A DNA stretch of 40,146 bases from Streptomyces sp. SID10853. Its GTDB lineage: Bacteria; Actinomycetota; Actinomycetes; Streptomycetales; Streptomycetaceae. Under the pieces are notes generated by a model. That model worked only from the letters and a program-made list of their open reading frames with translations. It was not told where the DNA came from and did no database searches. The stretch covers positions 1-40,146 of the forward strand of contig NZ_JAAGLN010000041.1 of the NCBI RefSeq assembly GCF_010548145.1. The letters run 5' to 3'. Of this stretch, positions 7,083 to 15,241 are shown in pieces (within the stretch, counting starts at the first letter, position 1; every line of letters begins with the position of its first letter). Position numbers and translations under genes: made by a program.

Positions 7083-9617
7083 CTACTCGCCCGGGTGGGC
7101 CAGTTCGATGTCGTGTCCGTCGATGCCGCTTCCCGCGACGGTCAACGAGCCCGCCACCGGCGGGTAACCCGTCGCGATGACCGTGTAATCGCCGGAGTTG
7201 AGGTCGGCGAATCCGTAGGCGCCGTCGGACCCGGTGGTCGCCGTGGCCACCACATTGCCCGCCGCGTCCACGAGGGTCACCCGGGCGTCGGGCAGCGGGC
7301 GCCGGTCGGTTCCACCGCGTACGACACCCTGGACCAGCGAACCGGACTCCAGCGCGACCTCGATACGGGTCACACCCTGGCCGCCGACCTCCACCGGCAG
7401 GGCCATCGGCCGGAAGCCGGTCGCGTTCACCGCGACGGTCACCGAGCCGGGAATCATCTCGCTGAAGGTGAAGTCGCCCTGCGCACCGGACTTGCCGGTG
7501 GCCAGCACGTCGCCGCGTACATCGGTGACGACGACCATGGCTCCCTCGACGGCGCTGACGCCGTCGGCGGACCTCACGACACCGGCGAGACCGCTCGTAC
7601 CGGAGAGGAGGATGTCGTACGACAGTGCCTCGTCCCCGACGGACACGGTGGACGCCTGCGGCTGGAAGCCGTCGGCCGAGGCGATCAGGACGTACGAGCC
7701 GGAGGCCGGCGCGTCCACGGCGTAACAGCCGTCGCCCTGCGCCATCGCGCGGCCCAGCTGGCGCCCGGCCAGCGAGATCAGCGTGACGGCCGCCTGGCCG
7801 ACCGGTGCGCCCTCGGCGCCCCTGACGACACCGTGGATCGTGATACCTGGGGTGGGAACGGACTGCATCGGCATCGTCTCCTCAGTGGTCGGGACACTCT
7901 CGTAAGAAGTGGCGGTGGCCGGCCGGGTGCCGGCCGGAACGGCGTTGGTACTAACAGTCTCCGCCATCGGTGCCGGGACGGCGTCGGCGGGTGCTTCCTC
8001 CTCGGGCGCACCCACGGCGCGGGTCCGCAGCGGGACCTCCTTGATGAACAGCGTCACCAGGAAGGCGAGCAGCGCACACGCGGCGGCGTACAGGAACACA
8101 TTGGCGACGCCGTGGCCGTACGCGCTCTCCATGATGGAGCGCAGCGGCTGCGGGAGGGCACCGATGTCGGGAACCGATCCGTCGCCCATGCCCTTTCCGG
8201 CCAGTGCCGCGCCCTTCGGGCCGAGGTCGTGGAGACCGTCGGTGACGAAGTGGGTGACCCGGTTGGCGAGCACCGCGCCCAGCGCCGATACGCCGACCGC
8301 ACCACCGAGGGAGCGGAAGAACGACACGGTGGAGGACGCCGAGCCGAGGTCCTTCTGGGAGACCTGGTTCTGCGTGCAGAGCACCAGGTTCTGCATCATC
8401 ATGCCGATGCCGAGACCCATCAGGGCCATGAAGATCGCCACGTGCCAGTACGTGGTGTCGTACCGGATGGTGGACAGCAGGCCGAGCCCGGCGGTCACCA
8501 GCACACCACCGCTGACCAGCCAGACCTTCCACTTGCCTGTCCGGGTGATGAACTGCCCCGAGAGGGTCGACGAGATGAACAGACCACCGATCATCGGGAT
8601 CGTCATCACCCCGGACATCGTCGGCGACTTGCCGCGCGCCAGCTGGAAGTACTGGCTGAAGAAGACGGTGCCGGAGAACATCGCGACACCGACGAACAGC
8701 GAGCCGATCGAGGCGAGCGTGATCGTCGGGTTGCGGAAGAGCCGCAGCGGGATGATCGGCTCGCTCGCCTTCGACTCGACGAGCACGAAGAGCAGCCCGA
8801 GGACGATCGAGCCGCCGACCATGGCGCCCGTCTGCCAGGACATCCAGTCGTACTTGTCGCCGGCGAAGGTGATCCAGACCATGAGCAGGGACACGGCGGC
8901 GGCGATGAAGAACGCGCCGCCCCAGTCGACCTTGACCTCACGCTTGATGACCGGGAGCTTCAGGGTCTTCTGCAGCACGATCAGCGCGATGATCGCGAAG
9001 GGCACACCGACGTAGAAGCACCAGCGCCAGCCGAGCCAGCTGGTGTCCGTGATGACACCGCCGAGCAGCGGTCCCGCGACGGTCGCGACGGCGAAGGTGG
9101 CGCCGAGGTAGCCGCTGTACCGGCCCCGCTCACGCGGAGAGATCATCGCGGCCATGACGATCTGCGCGAGGGCGGAGAGACCGCCGACGCCGATGCCCTG
9201 GACGACACGGAAGATGATCAGCGTCGACGAGTTCTGCGACAGACCTGCGGCGGCCGAGCCCAGAACGTAGATGACCAGGGCTATCTGGACGAGCAGCTTC
9301 TTGCTGAACAGGTCGGAGAGCTTGCCCCAGAGCGGGGTGGTCGCCGTCATCGCGAGCAGCGACGCGGTGACGACCCAGGTGTACGAGGACTGGCTGCCGT
9401 GCAGATCGGAGACGATCTTCGGCAGCGCGTTGGTGACGATCGTCGACGACAGGATCGCGACGAACATGCCGAGCAGCAGGCCCGAGAGGGCCTCCATGAT
9501 CTGCCGGTGGGTCATCGGCGCGCTGCTGTCGGGGGCGGGTGGTCCCCCGTGGGGTGCGGGATTCCCCCCGTGCTTGGCGTGGCCGCCCCGCACACCGGCT
9601 GGTGTGGTCGTAGCCAT
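7083..9617 (-). CDS. MFS drug exporter (DHA2) fused to three carboxypeptidase-regulatory-like domains
   Basis: An 844-residue protein. Residues about 35-535 are a 14-helix DHA2 transporter with LSSTIVTNALP at 56-66 and GKLSDLFSKK at 98-107. A Pro/Ala/Thr linker (about 540-590) leads to three tandem beta-sandwich repeats of about 85 residues. Each has the pattern GVVRGAEGAPVGQAAVTLIS ... GSYVLIASADGF, as in CarboxypepD_reg/TonB-plug-like modules. Typical DHA2 exporters end near 500 residues, so the tail is a large addition. The gene follows marR by 70 bases on the same strand and precedes yceI, whose N-terminus is a fourth copy of the module. Transport substrate and tail function are unknown. 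Confidence 0.9.
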   Translation of the reverse strand: MATTTPAGVRGGHAKHGGNPAPHGGPPAPDSSAPMTHRQIMEALSGLLLGMFVAILSSTIVTNALPKIVSDLHGSQSSYTWVVTASLLAMTATTPLWGKLSDLFSKKLLVQIALVIYVLGSAAAGLSQNSSTLIIFRVVQGIGVGGLSALAQIVMAAMISPRERGRYSGYLGATFAVATVAGPLLGGVITDTSWLGWRWCFYVGVPFAIIALIVLQKTLKLPVIKREVKVDWGGAFFIAAAVSLLMVWITFAGDKYDWMSWQTGAMVGGSIVLGLLFVLVESKASEPIIPLRLFRNPTITLASIGSLFVGVAMFSGTVFFSQYFQLARGKSPTMSGVMTIPMIGGLFISSTLSGQFITRTGKWKVWLVSGGVLVTAGLGLLSTIRYDTTYWHVAIFMALMGLGIGMMMQNLVLCTQNQVSQKDLGSASSTVSFFRSLGGAVGVSALGAVLANRVTHFVTDGLHDLGPKGAALAGKGMGDGSVPDIGALPQPLRSIMESAYGHGVANVFLYAAACALLAFLVTLFIKEVPLRTRAVGAPEEEAPADAVPAPMAETVSTNAVPAGTRPATATSYESVPTTEETMPMQSVPTPGITIHGVVRGAEGAPVGQAAVTLISLAGRQLGRAMAQGDGCYAVDAPASGSYVLIASADGFQPQASTVSVGDEALSYDILLSGTSGLAGVVRSADGVSAVEGAMVVVTDVRGDVLATGKSGAQGDFTFSEMIPGSVTVAVNATGFRPMALPVEVGGQGVTRIEVALESGSLVQGVVRGGTDRRPLPDARVTLVDAAGNVVATATTGSDGAYGFADLNSGDYTVIATGYPPVAGSLTVAGSGIDGHDIELAHPGE

Positions 9618-9687
9618 GGGTTTCCTCAGTCTCTACTTACGCGGGTGATACGCGGGTCCGTGCGTATCCACGCGGGTCTGTGCGGGT

Positions 9688-10158
9688 CTATGCGGATGTA
9701 CGGGTCTGCTCGTGCTGTCCGGCCCAGGCCCGGCAGTCGCCGAAGCTGGCGCGCAGGCGTTCCAGGAGCACGTTGAGCTGCCCGACTTCGTCGTCGGACC
9801 AGTCGCTGAGCGTGCGAGCGAGAGATTCGATGTGTCGCTCGGCGAGCACGCCGAGCAGGTCGTTCCCCGCGGGGGTGAGCCGCAGGATGCGGGAGCGCTT
9901 GTCGGCGGGGTCCGGAGACCGCTCGATCCAGCCGCGCTCCGCGACGTGTGCCACATGCCGGCTGGTGACCGACATGTCCACGGCGAGCAATTCGGCAAGC
10001 CTGCTCATCCGCATCTCGCCGTGCTGGCCCAGCAGGGACAGCACGGCTGCCGATCCGGCGGGGCACTCGGGCGGGAGTATGCGGGAGAGGCCCCGCTTGA
10101 CGGCGCCGATGGCACTCAGCTGCCTGGCCAGTTCTTCGTACTGACTCTGCGCTGCCAC
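9688..10158 (-). CDS. MarR-family transcriptional regulator
   Basis: I choose the GTG at 10158, which has AGGGAGG five bases upstream; an in-frame extension to 10188 lacks such a site. The 156-residue protein has a winged helix: MRMSRLAELLAVDMSVTSRH is the recognition helix, followed by the wing RSPDPADKRSRILRLTPAG. The C-terminal helix gives the dimer interface. It is the first gene of the marR-MFS-yceI cluster. Two copies of a TTGC...GGCAA site sit upstream (10198-10238), so it probably represses its own operon and is released by an exporter substrate. Confidence 0.88.
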   Translation of the reverse strand: MAAQSQYEELARQLSAIGAVKRGLSRILPPECPAGSAAVLSLLGQHGEMRMSRLAELLAVDMSVTSRHVAHVAERGWIERSPDPADKRSRILRLTPAGNDLLGVLAERHIESLARTLSDWSDDEVGQLNVLLERLRASFGDCRAWAGQHEQTRTSA

Positions 10159-10197
10159 GGCACCTCCCTGTGGGCTGTCTGTGAGCACTCTATGTTG

Positions 10198-10238
10198 TTG
10201 CTTCAGGCAACTTTAAAGCCGTTGGTTGCTGCAGGCAA
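10198..10238. promoter_or_regulatory. pair of MarR-type operators upstream of marR
   Basis: TTGCTTCAGGCAA at 10198-10210 and TTGCTGCAGGCAA at 10226-10238 are 13-base near-palindromes of the form TTGC-N5-GCAA. They are spaced 28 bases apart and sit in an AT-richer patch. MarR proteins bind such short palindromes, and a double site would allow cooperative autoregulation of the marR-MFS-yceI genes. Confidence 0.65.
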
Positions 10239-10380
10239 ATTAAATGCGGCCAGGAAGAGTAAAGGGAAGTTAAAATATCCGCATGAGTGAGGTCAATGAG
10301 GTGACGGAAGGGTGTTCGGAAGGTGTTGCCCGTCGGCCGGGGGTTGGGCGGAACCGCAGGGTTCGCTAGGGTCCTGCCTC

Positions 10381-10602
10381 ATGGCACACAACCCCCAAGC
10401 GCCCCAAGGCCCCGAGGGCAACTACGACCCCGCGGGCAGCACCCAGATGTTCCGCGCCTTTGTCGACGAGGGCGCACCGCAGGGCGCCACTCCGCCCGCG
10501 GCCGCTCCGCAGCAGCAGTCGGGCCCGCGGATCGGCCTGATCGCAGGGGTCATCGCCGTGATCGTGGTGCTGGCGGCCGTCGCGTTCCTCGCGCTGGGCT
10601 GA
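10381..10602 (+). CDS. small single-TM protein with a Pro/Gln-rich N-terminus
   Basis: A 73-residue protein from the ATG at 10381. It has a hydrophilic Pro/Gln/Gly-rich half with STQMFRAFVDEG near residue 20, then one transmembrane helix (IGLIAGVIAVIVVLAAVAFL, about residues 51-70) at the extreme C-terminus, so it should be tail-anchored with the N-terminus inside. I recognise no named family, although similar small proteins are widespread in Streptomyces. It converges on the lipoprotein gene at 10670 across a perfect hairpin. Confidence 0.7.
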   Translation: MAHNPQAPQGPEGNYDPAGSTQMFRAFVDEGAPQGATPPAAAPQQQSGPRIGLIAGVIAVIVVLAAVAFLALG

Positions 10603-10637
10603 CGCACCCGGCAGTCGCTCTCATCCTCTTCCGCTGA

Positions 10638-10668
10638 CCTGGGCGGGCCGGACTCCGGCCCGCCCAGG
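10638..10668. terminator. perfect 14-bp hairpin between convergent genes
   Basis: CCTGGGCGGGCCGG and its exact complement are separated by a three-base loop, between the stops of the genes at 10602 (plus) and 10670 (minus). It lacks a long T run, as is common in Streptomyces, and could end transcription from both sides. Confidence 0.75.
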
Positions 10669-10669
10669 G

Positions 10670-11479
10670 TCATTTCCAGCTGACGGAGACCTTCCGGGTC
10701 TCTATGTGCATCCCCAGCGGCACCCGCCAGTCGTCCACGCACACGGTGTACGTCCTGGACTTGGCCGCACCGGCGGCGATCGGCGCGGGCAGCGGCTGTT
10801 TCGAGGTACGGGTCGCCCAGTCCACCCCGAGCCCGCCGATGATGTGCGTGGAGAAGGTGACCGTGCCCGAAGCGACCGGTGAACCACCGGTGTTGCTGAA
10901 GCGCACGGTCACCTTCTCGCACCAGCGTTTGTCCGTCGCGGCCCGGTCGGGGGCGCCGGCCTTGAGTACGGCGGGGCCTGCCGAGGGGGAGGGCGAGGTG
11001 CCGGAGTCACCGGATCCGCCGGGGGAGGGTGAAGTGCTCGCTCCGGAGCCGGATTTGGGCGGGGCCGAGGTGCTGCTGCCGCTGCTGCCGCCCGGGGCCG
11101 AGGGTCCGGACGGTCCGCCCGGTGTACGTGAGGTGTCCGGGCTTCCTGCGCCGCCTGAGGCGCCCGTACCCGGCGGCTGCTGACCGGAGTTCGCCCCACC
11201 GGGCGCCGAGGAACCCTGTGTGCCCTTCCCGGACGCGGAACCGCCGGCTCCGGGTGTCGTCGGCCCACCGCCGCGCCCCGCGGCCGCTCCCGGCCCGTCC
11301 AGGGGCGTCAGGGTGACCTTCCCGGAGGGTGGCACGGGTGTGGTGAGAGCCTGGCCGGCACCCGCCGCGCCGACGGCGGCATAGCCGTGGTGTGCGGTGC
11401 CGCCCGCGCAAGCGGCCACCAGGCCGCCCAGGCAGAGGGCCGTTGCGGTGGCGGCGATGGCCGCGTGCTGGCGTCGCAT
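10670..11479 (-). CDS. secreted lipoprotein with a Ser/Pro/Gly-rich stalk and a small C-terminal beta domain
   Basis: A 269-residue protein. A basic start (MRRQH), a hydrophobic core and the lipobox LVAAC near residue 24 predict lipid anchoring. Residues about 60-170 are a disordered Gly/Ser/Thr/Pro stalk. The last 95 residues form a compact domain with two cysteines (RWCEKVTVRFSNTGGSPVAS and YTVCVDDW) that looks like an immunoglobulin-like beta-sandwich. I do not recognise a functional family. It probably sits on the outer face of the membrane with the C-terminal domain displayed beyond the stalk. Confidence 0.75.
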   Translation of the reverse strand: MRRQHAAIAATATALCLGGLVAACAGGTAHHGYAAVGAAGAGQALTTPVPPSGKVTLTPLDGPGAAAGRGGGPTTPGAGGSASGKGTQGSSAPGGANSGQQPPGTGASGGAGSPDTSRTPGGPSGPSAPGGSSGSSTSAPPKSGSGASTSPSPGGSGDSGTSPSPSAGPAVLKAGAPDRAATDKRWCEKVTVRFSNTGGSPVASGTVTFSTHIIGGLGVDWATRTSKQPLPAPIAAGAAKSRTYTVCVDDWRVPLGMHIETRKVSVSWK

Positions 11480-11593
11480 CGCGCCAGTGTGTCTGACGGG
11501 TCGTCAATTAGGAACCCGGTGGGCGCAGAAGAACCGGAGGAGCCCGGTGGTGGCCGAACCCCTCCGCACGGAGGCGGCGGGAACGCGTCCCGG

Positions 11594-12445
11594 CTACTCC
11601 CCGATCAGCCCCTCCCGCAGCTGCGCCAGCGTCCGCGTCAGCAGCCGTGACACATGCATCTGGGAGATGCCGACCTCCTCGCCGATCTGCGACTGCGTCA
11701 TGTTCGCGAAGAACCGCAGCATGATGATCTGCCGTTCCCGCGGGGGCAGTTTGGCCAGCAGCGGCTTGAGGGACTCCCGGTACTCGACGCCCTCCAGCGC
11801 GGTGTCGTCGTAGCCGAGACGGTCCGCCAGAGACCCCTCGCCGCCGTCGTCCTCGGGCGAGGGCGAGTCGAGCGAGGACGCGGTGTACGCGTTGCCCACC
11901 GCGAGCCCGTCGACCACGTCCTCCTCCGAAACGCCCAGTGCCACGGCGAGTTCGGGGACGGTCGGTGAGCGGTCGAGCTTCTGGGCCAGATCGTCACTGG
12001 CCTTGGTCAGCGCGAGCCGCAGCTCCTGGAGGCGGCGCGGGACCCGCACCGACCACGAGGTGTCGCGGAAGAAGCGCTTGATCTCGCCGACGATGGTCGG
12101 CATGGCGAACGTCGGGAATTCGACGCCCCGTTCGCAGTCGAACCGGTCGATCGCCTTGATCAGGCCGATGGTGCCGACCTGGACGATGTCCTCCATCGGT
12201 TCGTTCCTGCTGCGGAACCTGGCCGCCGCGTAACGCACCAGCGGCAGGTTCAGCTCGATCAGTGTGTCCCGCACATAGGTGCGCTCCGGGCTGTCCGGTT
12301 CCTGGGAGGCCAGGACGGCGAGCCGCAGGAAGAGGGAGCGGGACAGAGTGCGGGTGTCGATGGCGCCAGAGCTCGGCAATTCGGAGCTGAGTGTCTCCGG
12401 TGCGTCTTTCGTGAGCATCTTCGAGCTGCCCTGTTCTGCGGACAT
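11594..12445 (-). CDS. sigN: SigB/SigF-family RNA polymerase sigma factor, SigN-like
   Basis: A 283-residue group 3 sigma factor with an AAGGGGGTGG site before the ATG. Region 2 (about residues 72-132) has [20 protein letters not shown] and [20 protein letters not shown]. Region 3 follows, and region 4 near the C-terminus has [20 protein letters not shown] and a recognition helix [14 protein letters not shown]. It redirects RNA polymerase to stress or developmental promoters. It lies directly downstream of a second family member in the same orientation. In S. coelicolor, as I recall, the adjacent pair is sigN (SCO4034) and sigF (SCO4035); the SigN name rests on that synteny. No anti-sigma gene lies next to it. 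Confidence 0.85.
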   Translation of the reverse strand: MSAEQGSSKMLTKDAPETLSSELPSSGAIDTRTLSRSLFLRLAVLASQEPDSPERTYVRDTLIELNLPLVRYAAARFRSRNEPMEDIVQVGTIGLIKAIDRFDCERGVEFPTFAMPTIVGEIKRFFRDTSWSVRVPRRLQELRLALTKASDDLAQKLDRSPTVPELAVALGVSEEDVVDGLAVGNAYTASSLDSPSPEDDGGEGSLADRLGYDDTALEGVEYRESLKPLLAKLPPRERQIIMLRFFANMTQSQIGEEVGISQMHVSRLLTRTLAQLREGLIGE

Positions 12446-12656
12446 GCCACCCCCTTGAGGTCGCGGACGGTCGCGGCGGACGCTCCCGTCGGAGGAACGC
12501 AGCCTCCACCTGAATACCGGAGGGTGGACTGCGGCAAACGCGGTTCCAGCAGAATGTCACATGTCGGCAACGCGCTGTAGCGCCAAGTCGACAAATGTGC
12601 GCTGGAAAGAGGGGGTGTGGGGCATTTCTGCTTCGGGTGCGGGTCACCCGTACCGG

Positions 12657-13649
12657 TTACGCCTCGATCCGGTTTGCGGATCGCAGCCGGGCGAAGCTCC
12701 GGGCCAGCAGTCTTGATACATGCATCTGGGAGACGCCCAGTTCCTGGCTGATCTGCGACTGCGTCAGATTGCTGTAGTAGCGCAGCATCAGGATCCGCTG
12801 CTCGCGCTCGGGCAGCTGGACGAGCAGATGCCGGACCAGGTCGCGGTGCTCGACCCCGGCCAGCGCCGGGTCCTCGTAACCGAGCCGGTCGAGCAGCCCG
12901 GGCAGCCCGTCGCCCTCCTGGGCGGCCTCCAGGGACTGCGCGTGGTAGGAGCGACCTGCCTCGATGCAGGACAGCACGTCCTCCTCGCTGATGCGCAGCC
13001 GTTCGGCGATCTCCGCCGTCGTGGGGGACCGGCCGTGCATCGTCGTGAGGTCCTCGGTGGCGCCGGTGACCTGGACCCAGAGCTCGTGCAGCCGCCGGGG
13101 GACGTGGACGGTCCGTACGTTGTCGCGGAAGTACCGCTTGATCTCGCCGACGACGGTCGGCATCGCGAAGGTCGGGAACTGCACGCCGCGTTCCGGATCG
13201 AACCGGTCGATGGCATTGATCAGGCCAATGGTGCCGACCTGGACGACGTCCTCCATCGGCTCGTTCCGGCTGCGGAACCGGGCGGCGGCGTAGCGGACCA
13301 GCGGCAGATTCGCCTCGATGAGTGCCGAACGCACCCTGGTGTGCTCGGCACTGCCCGGCTCGACCCCTTTGAGCTGGGCGAACAGCACCTGGGTCAGTGC
13401 CCTGGTGTCGGCCCCCCGGGTCTTGGCCGGCGCCGGGGTCTCCTCGACCGTGGCCTGGCTGTCGGGGGACGAGATCTGGCCGTTCGGTGTCTGGCTGTTC
13501 GGTGGTGCCTGACTGTTCGGTGTCTGGCCGTTCGGTGTCTGGCCGTTCCGGGTCGGGTCGTTCTGCGTCCGGGAGGCCGGGGTCTGACTGTTCTGGGGCA
13601 GGGCGGTCTGGGGCGGTACTTCAGGCGCAGTACTGGCCGGCACGGTCAC
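12657..13649 (-). CDS. sigF: sporulation sigma factor SigF
   Basis: A 330-residue group 3 sigma factor. After a variable N-terminal tail the sequence is strongly SigF-like: [18 protein letters not shown], region 2 with [20 protein letters not shown] and [20 protein letters not shown], and region 4 with [20 protein letters not shown] and [13 protein letters not shown]. SigF acts late in spore maturation, including spore pigment genes. I use the GTG at 13649 next to AAAAAGGGGTGG; a second GTG two codons on (13643) is equally possible. The tail (about residues 15-70) holds Asn-Gly-Gln-Thr-Pro repeats that I do not recall in S. coelicolor SigF. The transcript leader carries 12-base repeats (13657-13692). 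Confidence 0.88.
   Translation of the reverse strand: MTVPASTAPEVPPQTALPQNSQTPASRTQNDPTRNGQTPNGQTPNSQAPPNSQTPNGQISSPDSQATVEETPAPAKTRGADTRALTQVLFAQLKGVEPGSAEHTRVRSALIEANLPLVRYAAARFRSRNEPMEDVVQVGTIGLINAIDRFDPERGVQFPTFAMPTVVGEIKRYFRDNVRTVHVPRRLHELWVQVTGATEDLTTMHGRSPTTAEIAERLRISEEDVLSCIEAGRSYHAQSLEAAQEGDGLPGLLDRLGYEDPALAGVEHRDLVRHLLVQLPEREQRILMLRYYSNLTQSQISQELGVSQMHVSRLLARSFARLRSANRIEA
13476..13555 (-). repeat. 18-base minisatellite in the sigF N-terminal coding region
   Basis: Imperfect tandem copies of a unit reading CTGTTCGGTGTCTGGCCG on the plus strand encode (P)NGQTPN/NSQTPN hexapeptides. The unit length is a multiple of three, so copy-number change keeps the frame. Some copies are shortened by three bases. 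Confidence 0.8.
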
Positions 13650-13656
13650 GCCACCC

Positions 13657-13692
13657 CTTTTTGGTCGACTTTTTGGTCAACTCATCGGTCAA
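13657..13692 (-). promoter_or_regulatory. three 12-base tandem repeats abutting the sigF ribosome-binding site
   Basis: CTTTTTGGTCGA, CTTTTTGGTCAA and CTCATCGGTCAA lie in strict 12-base phase at 13657-13668, 13669-13680 and 13681-13692. Further GGTCA(A/T) copies occur at 13697 and 13767. On the minus strand this reads TTGACC direct repeats leading into the Shine-Dalgarno. They could be an operator array or leave alternative AAAAAGGGG ribosome-binding registers. The role is inferred only. Confidence 0.5.
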
Positions 13693-13793
13693 AAGCGGTC
13701 ATAGCATCACAAGACATGTGCACTGTGTGCAAGCACCGCTTGGCTCCGTGTTGACGGTGAAAAGGTGGTCAAACCGGCCCGAAACGCAGAAAA

Positions 13794-13818
13794 GCCCTCC
13801 ATCGAAACGATGGAGGGC
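13794..13818 (-). terminator. terminator downstream of the Dabb gene
   Basis: GCCCTCCATCG and CGATGGAGGGC form a perfect 11-bp stem with an AAA loop. Read on the minus strand it is followed by TTTTCTGCG, giving a canonical Rho-independent terminator for the gene ending at 13869 and insulating sigF. Confidence 0.85.
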
Positions 13819-13868
13819 CGTACCCCAGAAGGGCTCAAACGGCGCTCAGGGGTGAATCGGGGATTGGC

Positions 13869-14162
13869 TCAGAAGGGGTAGTCGGCGATCACCCAGGTGG
13901 CGAATTCGCTCCACTGCCCGACGGCCGCCTGGTGGGCCGGGTGCTCGAGGTACCGCTTCAGGGCGTCGGTGTCCTGGACGGCCGAGTTGATGGCGAAGTC
14001 GTACGCGATGGGCCGGTCGGTGATGTTCCAGGCGCACTCCCAGAACTCCGTCTCCGGGATCAGTCCGCCGAGTTCCTCGAACGCTTTGGCGCCGGCCACG
14101 ACCCGGGGCTCGTCACGTGAGACGCCCTCGTTGAGCTTGAAGAGGACCAGGTGGCGGATCAA
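13869..14162 (-). CDS. Dabb-family stress-responsive alpha/beta-barrel protein
   Basis: A 97-residue protein beginning IRHLVLFKLNEGVSRDEPRV, the typical start of the dimeric Dabb (stress responsive A/B barrel) fold. It continues with FWECAWNITDRPIAYDFAIN and ends PAHQAAVGQWSEFATWVIAD. The start codon is TTG at 14160-14162, fixed by AAGGAG five bases upstream. Dabb proteins are cytoplasmic dimers with a shallow cavity; some are cyclases or monooxygenase-like, most are uncharacterised. A small membrane-protein gene lies 30 bases upstream on the same strand, so they may be cotranscribed. Confidence 0.85.
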   Translation of the reverse strand: MIRHLVLFKLNEGVSRDEPRVVAGAKAFEELGGLIPETEFWECAWNITDRPIAYDFAINSAVQDTDALKRYLEHPAHQAAVGQWSEFATWVIADYPF

Positions 14163-14192
14163 GGGGACTCCTTACGGAACGGACGTACGGGC

Positions 14193-14348
14193 TCAGCTCA
14201 CCAGTTCGGTCATGAACTGACCGACGCTTTTCGCGGCGTTGGAGATTCCTTCGAACCCTACCTGCACGAGGTCGGCCGACCTGGCCGGTGACGTGATGAT
14301 CGTGTACAGCACAAAAACGACTGCTATGTACAGAATGATCTTCTTCAC
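14193..14348 (-). CDS. 51-residue single-TM protein
   Basis: A short reading frame from the GTG at 14346-14348 to the TGA at 14193. It encodes a basic VKK start, a hydrophobic helix (IILYIAVVFVLYTIITSP, residues 4-21), then an amphipathic stretch DLVQVGFEGISNAAKSVGQF and a MTELVS end. The composition is coherent and unlike a random frame, and it fills the gap upstream of the Dabb gene in the same orientation. The ribosome-binding site is weak. I do not recognise a functional family; it looks like a small membrane-anchored peptide with a cytoplasmic or cell-surface amphipathic helix. Confidence 0.65.
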   Translation of the reverse strand: MKKIILYIAVVFVLYTIITSPARSADLVQVGFEGISNAAKSVGQFMTELVS

Positions 14349-14575
14349 TGGCACCGTTCGGCCCTGCTTCCCCTGGGGTCCCTGAGCAGTCGCGAGAGTC
14401 TAACCGGACGGGGCGCCGGGGGATCAAGGGCCGGTGGGTGCGGGCCGGGACGGGTGTCACGGCCGGATCCGGTCGCGGCAGGCGGGCCGCACCCGGCGGT
14501 GACAGACGAGCCGTATCCACGGCCGGCACGGGGGCTGGAACCGCCCGCGGCAGACGGCCCGCGGGGCCGCCGCGG

Positions 14576-15241
14576 TTATTTTCCCGAGCCGACCGGGTCG
14601 ACCGAGATGGCCGGACCCGACTGGGACGCGGGGATGTTGATGTTCTGGGCGATGGTGTGCGAGTGGGTCTCGTTGGGTGGGGTGACGACCAGGCTGGTGA
14701 ACGTGACACCGGAGCCGCCGGAGTTGTTCGGCGGGTAGTGCAGGGTGAAGCGGGTCTCGTCGCCGGGCGCGACGCTGACATCGGGGGCGGCGGCCTTGTT
14801 GCGGGTGGCGCTGACGGTGCCGTCGCGGCCCTTGAGGTCCACACCCGGGAAGCCGTGCAGGGTGCAGGTGCCGGCGCCGTTGTTCTTGAGGTTGATGATC
14901 AGCTCGCCCTCGGCCATGGCGCCCGAGGTGGTGAACCCCAGGTTCGCGGTCCGGCAGGCGCTGCCGGAGGCGTGCCCTGAGCCCGACTTCGGGCCGGCAT
15001 CGGCGGCGCTGCCGGAGTTGTTGGAGATGCGGGTGCCCGCGCCGTGCGCCGAGGTCGAGTCGGTCTTGGCCGAACCGGCCGAACCTGCCTGGTCCGAACC
15101 GGCCTGGCTCTGGCTGTCCGAGCCTGCGGCGGACGAGCTCGCGGGAGCGCTGGAGCTGTCGCTGCCGTTGTCGCAGGCCGTGAGAGAGAGGCCGGCGGCG
15201 ACGGCGACGAGGGTGAGGACCGAGATCTTCTGCATGCGCAT
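14576..15241 (-). CDS. DUF4232-domain lipoprotein
   Basis: A 221-residue exported protein. The signal sequence ends in the lipobox LTAC (Cys near residue 23), followed by a Ser/Ala/Gln-rich disordered stalk to about residue 85. From CRTANLGFTTSGAMAEGELI onward the sequence is a DUF4232 beta-sandwich, with IINLKNNGAGTCTLHGFPGV, TRFTLHYPPNNSGGS, and a conserved Cys pair. Streptomyces genomes carry many such lipoproteins; their role is unknown. GGAG sits five bases before the ATG. Confidence 0.88.
   Translation of the reverse strand: MRMQKISVLTLVAVAAGLSLTACDNGSDSSSAPASSSAAGSDSQSQAGSDQAGSAGSAKTDSTSAHGAGTRISNNSGSAADAGPKSGSGHASGSACRTANLGFTTSGAMAEGELIINLKNNGAGTCTLHGFPGVDLKGRDGTVSATRNKAAAPDVSVAPGDETRFTLHYPPNNSGGSGVTFTSLVVTPPNETHSHTIAQNINIPASQSGPAISVDPVGSGK

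Noticed and set aside
7095..9776. 893-codon open frame antisense to the MFS exporter
   Set aside because: Antisense frames stay open in Streptomyces because stops are rare at GC-rich positions. The composition is Arg/Gly/His-rich without motifs.
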